This document shows, one piece after another, positions 5,468 to 5,972 of a DNA stretch of 5,972 bases. Every line of letters starts with the position of its first letter. Position 1 is the first letter of the stretch. The DNA comes from a bacterium (lineage in GTDB: Bacteria; Planctomycetota; J058; JACQDU01), in contig JACQDU010000239.1 of assembly GCA_016200955.1 (NCBI GenBank), forward strand, positions 1-5,972. The letters run 5' to 3'. The position numbers and the translations under genes are program-made. Under the pieces are notes generated by a model. The model saw nothing but the letters and a program-made list of their open reading frames with translations, did no database searches and was not told the DNA's origin.

Positions 5468-5972
5468 CCTTCTCGAGCTCTCCCTTCTCGGCGCGAGCGA
5501 GCCCGCGGACGCAGAAGGCGGTGTGCGAGCGAGCGTCCAGCTCGAGCGCGCGCGTCGCGTCCGAGATCGCTCCGTCCTGATCGCCGAGCGCTCGCCTCAC
5601 CTCGGCGCGGCCGGCCCAGGCCGTCGCCTCGGAGGGAGCGAGCTCGATCGCGCGCGTCAGGTCCGCGGCCGCTCCCTTGAGGTCGCCCGCGTTCCTCCGG
5701 GCGACGGCGCGCCAGACGAGCGCGTCCGTGTTCCCGGGCTCGATCGCGAGGGCTCTCGTGAAGTCGGCTTCGGCGGCTCGCGGGTCCCTCGCCGCACGGA
5801 GGCGGCCGCGGTTGAGAAGGGGGTAGACCGAGGTCGGGGCGAGCTCGATCGCGTCCGTGAAGTCGGCCTCGGCTCCCTCGACGTCGCCCTTCTCGGCGCG
5901 GATCAACGCGCGCTCCGTGCGGGGCATCGAGTCCCTCGGAGCGAGCTCGATCGTGCGCGTGAAGTCCTCGAG
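5286..5972 (-). CDS. TPR-repeat protein, 5' end outside window, 3' end truncated
   Basis: The frame is open to the right edge, so ATG 5927 lies inside a repeat and is not the start. Five consecutive 34-residue TPR units can be read, each beginning with a (A/S/E)D(F/L/A)T-type helix: EDFTRTIELAPRDS..., ADFTDAIELAPTS..., ADFTRALAIEPGN..., ADLTRAIELAPSE..., SDATRALELDARS.... TPR arrays form right-handed superhelical scaffolds for protein-protein contacts; the partner is unknown. The fifth unit ends at ARAEKGELEKAG near base 5467. Beyond it the frame continues to TGA 5286-5288 only as Arg/Ser-rich sequence (GRRRASRCSRFRR...), which is the wrong-frame reading of the TPP fragment. The genuine repeat protein is therefore cut at about 5467 and its natural C-terminus is missing. 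The near-identical repeat units make this gene prone to recombination or collapse. Confidence 0.78.
   Translation of the reverse strand, partial: LEDFTRTIELAPRDSMPRTERALIRAEKGDVEGAEADFTDAIELAPTSVYPLLNRGRLRAARDPRAAEADFTRALAIEPGNTDALVWRAVARRNAGDLKGAAADLTRAIELAPSEATAWAGRAEVRRALGDQDGAISDATRALELDARSHTAFCVRGLARAEKGELEKAGRRRASRCSRFRRTSCITATKTAGSARARAASRSMTCDRPATRRRSIARSRCWWRRNVR

Noticed and set aside
4514..5580. Long open frames in other phases over the methyltransferase region, on both strands.
   Set aside because: Compositionally biased translations without motifs. The TylF and TPP-enzyme readings are clear in one frame.
5465..5972. Repetitive DNA resembling a tandem array or CRISPR.
   Set aside because: The roughly 102-base periodicity is the coding of consecutive TPR units. 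The units are divergent and there is no repeat-spacer pattern.

Overview
The window is about two-thirds G+C and has a strong third-position preference; leucine is written mostly CTC. This fits an uncultured, high-GC Gram-negative-type environmental bacterium. I cannot name a phylum from the sequence alone. No rRNA, tRNA, CRISPR array, transposase or integrase was seen.

Plus strand, left to right: the C-terminal two-thirds of a radical SAM enzyme of the kind found in polysaccharide loci (2-1180); a short intergenic region with a 17-bp palindrome and a large imperfect inverted repeat (1181-1383); two tandem paralogous NAD-dependent sugar epimerase/dehydratase-type SDR genes joined by a GTGA stop/start overlap (1384-2397 and 2394-3293); an 80-bp spacer with a (CGTGAT)4 microsatellite; a family 2 glycosyltransferase (3374-4096); and a small membrane-anchored or secreted protein of unknown function (4135-4560). 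Minus strand, converging on that block: a TylF-type sugar O-methyltransferase (4567 to about 5208), preceded in the same frame by a roughly 90-codon piece of a thiamine-pyrophosphate enzyme (about 5194-5467), preceded out of frame by a TPR-repeat protein that runs off the right edge.

The healthy part reads as a cell-surface glycan module: nucleotide-sugar modification (two SDRs, perhaps the radical SAM enzyme), glycosyl transfer (GT2) and sugar O-methylation. The substrate cannot be deduced.

The points most worth a second look are anomalies. Both SDRs lack the catalytic tyrosine of YxxxK (Ala in one, Val in the other). The second SDR also lacks about 24 residues around the WGDG...RDF segment, with the frame kept. 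The minus-strand block is a three-part mosaic: TPR, TPP-enzyme and methyltransferase pieces are abutted. The TPP piece has a distinct codon signature (5 of 6 Leu codons are CTG, against 2 of 19 in the methyltransferase), and it meets the methyltransferase at an IPxYARR stretch that both families can carry. This may be a real illegitimate recombination or an assembly chimera. The sequence alone cannot decide which.
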